Shown: positions 21,282 through 21,906 of the stretch, one piece after another
Layout of the letters: each line of letters begins with the position of its first letter
Position numbering within the stretch: position 1 is the first letter of the stretch
Origin: a virus
Reading direction: 5' to 3' (one strand)
IMG/VR virus record: IMGVR_UViG_3300037139_000035
Coordinates: 1 to 21,906 of that record
Length of the DNA stretch: 21,906 nucleotides
The notes under the pieces: generated by a model
The model's database searches: none
What the model saw: only the letters and a program-made list of their open reading frames with translations
Told to the model about the DNA's origin: nothing
Program-made: the position numbers and the translations under genes

Positions 21282-21906
21282 CACTGAGCACTGTTGAGCT
21301 TCGCTGGGACCTGGCTGACCTGATCGAGGCGGGCCTGAGTGCGGTGCTGTCGATCACGCCGACGGCGCAGATGTCCGACCCCGTTGACCACGTGCTGGTC
21401 GGGGCGGTGGCCCGCACGTACACGTTCACGGGCGGCACGGGCCAGCTGGCGGGGATCGTCGCGAATGACAACGCGAACATCCTTCCGGCTTACGCGCCTC
21501 CCGGTCAGCCGGGCGCGGGCTACCTGATCAGCGTGACGTCGGCGGCGGGGCAGGTGATCGTGCCGCAGTTCTGCACGCAGCTGCTGTACGCGAACGGGGC
21601 GGTGCAGTGGCTTGACGAGCTGGTGATCGTGCCAGTGGTGGCCACGTCGTACCAGTACCTGCCACTGACGTCGGGTGTCGCGACGTCGGGACAGGTGCCG
21701 TCGGCGACCGGCGTCGGCAGCGCGTCGGCGTGGACGACGCTGACGGCGGCGGGCGTAGGCGCGGCCACGGCTGGCGCGCTTGCGGCCGAGGCCAGCCGGG
21801 CGGAGACGGCCGAGGGGCTGGCGCTCCAGAAGTCGGCCAACCTGTCCGACCTGGCCAGCGCGGCGACGGCGCGCACTAACCTCGGGCTCGGCACGGCGGC
21901 GGTGCA
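21278..21906 (+). CDS. tail fibre protein, 5' part
   Basis: An open frame running off the window edge (209 codons seen, no stop). It starts at a GTG overlapping the previous TGA (GTGA). The first 130 residues look globular (ELRWDLADLIEAGLSAVLSI; YTFTGGTGQLAGIVAND), probably the part that attaches to the tail. Near the edge it reads EASRAETAEGLALQKSANLS and DLASAATARTNLGLGTAAV: the latter 'NL.DL....AR.NLGLG.AA' is a familiar phage tail-fibre repeat. Receptor-binding domains presumably lie beyond the window. Incomplete at the 3' end. Confidence 0.85.
   Translation, partial: MTLSTVELRWDLADLIEAGLSAVLSITPTAQMSDPVDHVLVGAVARTYTFTGGTGQLAGIVANDNANILPAYAPPGQPGAGYLISVTSAAGQVIVPQFCTQLLYANGAVQWLDELVIVPVVATSYQYLPLTSGVATSGQVPSATGVGSASAWTTLTAAGVGAATAGALAAEASRAETAEGLALQKSANLSDLASAATARTNLGLGTAAV

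Noticed and set aside
1-21906. CRISPR arrays, tRNA genes, insertion sequences, attachment sites
   Set aside because: I saw no spaced repeats, cloverleaf-like sequence with a CCA end, transposase or integrase-linked core site. A tRNA scan would be decisive, and I could not run one.

Overview
The window is a very GC-rich stretch in which every supported gene lies on the + strand, tightly packed, often with ATGA, GTGA or TGATG stop/start overlaps. The gene order is the packaging-head-tail module of a long-tailed, non-contractile phage or prophage (siphovirus type, HK97-like head). Base composition, frequent GTG starts and protein families point to an actinobacterial host, probably Streptomyces or a relative; this is inference. 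There is no integrase, replication, repressor or lysis gene here, so free phage and prophage cannot be told apart.

Layout: (1) 7-2534, DNA packaging: HNH endonuclease, small terminase, large terminase. An HNH gene beside the terminase usually goes with cos-type packaging. (2) 2622-6291, head building: a small zinc-finger-like membrane protein, the portal (5' end apparently in another frame), a prohead protease with a long zinc-ribbon and His-rich extension, an exact 133-bp tandem duplication, and a small unknown gene. (3) 6293-9669, capsid: a candidate promoter and leader, the major capsid protein with a large N-terminal scaffold-like domain, a possible capsid surface protein and three small proteins. 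(4) 9707-13496, connector and tail tube: head-tail connector with an Ig-like front, tail terminator, small unknown protein, tail tube, gp10-like tail completion protein and two tail assembly chaperones. (5) 13503-21906, tail: tape measure protein, 937-residue minor tail protein, a second tail or surface protein, three small membrane proteins (one collagen-like), and the start of a tail fibre cut by the window edge.

Terminase fills a prohead made of portal and capsid protein, the protease matures it, connector and terminator proteins join it to a tube whose length the tape measure sets with the chaperones' help, and the minor tail proteins and fibre form the tip.

The most unusual points are the displaced portal 5' end (possible +1 frameshift in an AT-rich patch with a CCC-G run), the perfect 133-bp duplication, the multi-domain protease, the mixed 11/7-residue repeat in the tape measure, and the trio of coupled small membrane proteins before the fibre. 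I see no tRNA, CRISPR array, insertion sequence or convincing terminator. No stretch above 300 bases lacks a gene; the longest gaps are about 90-160 bases.
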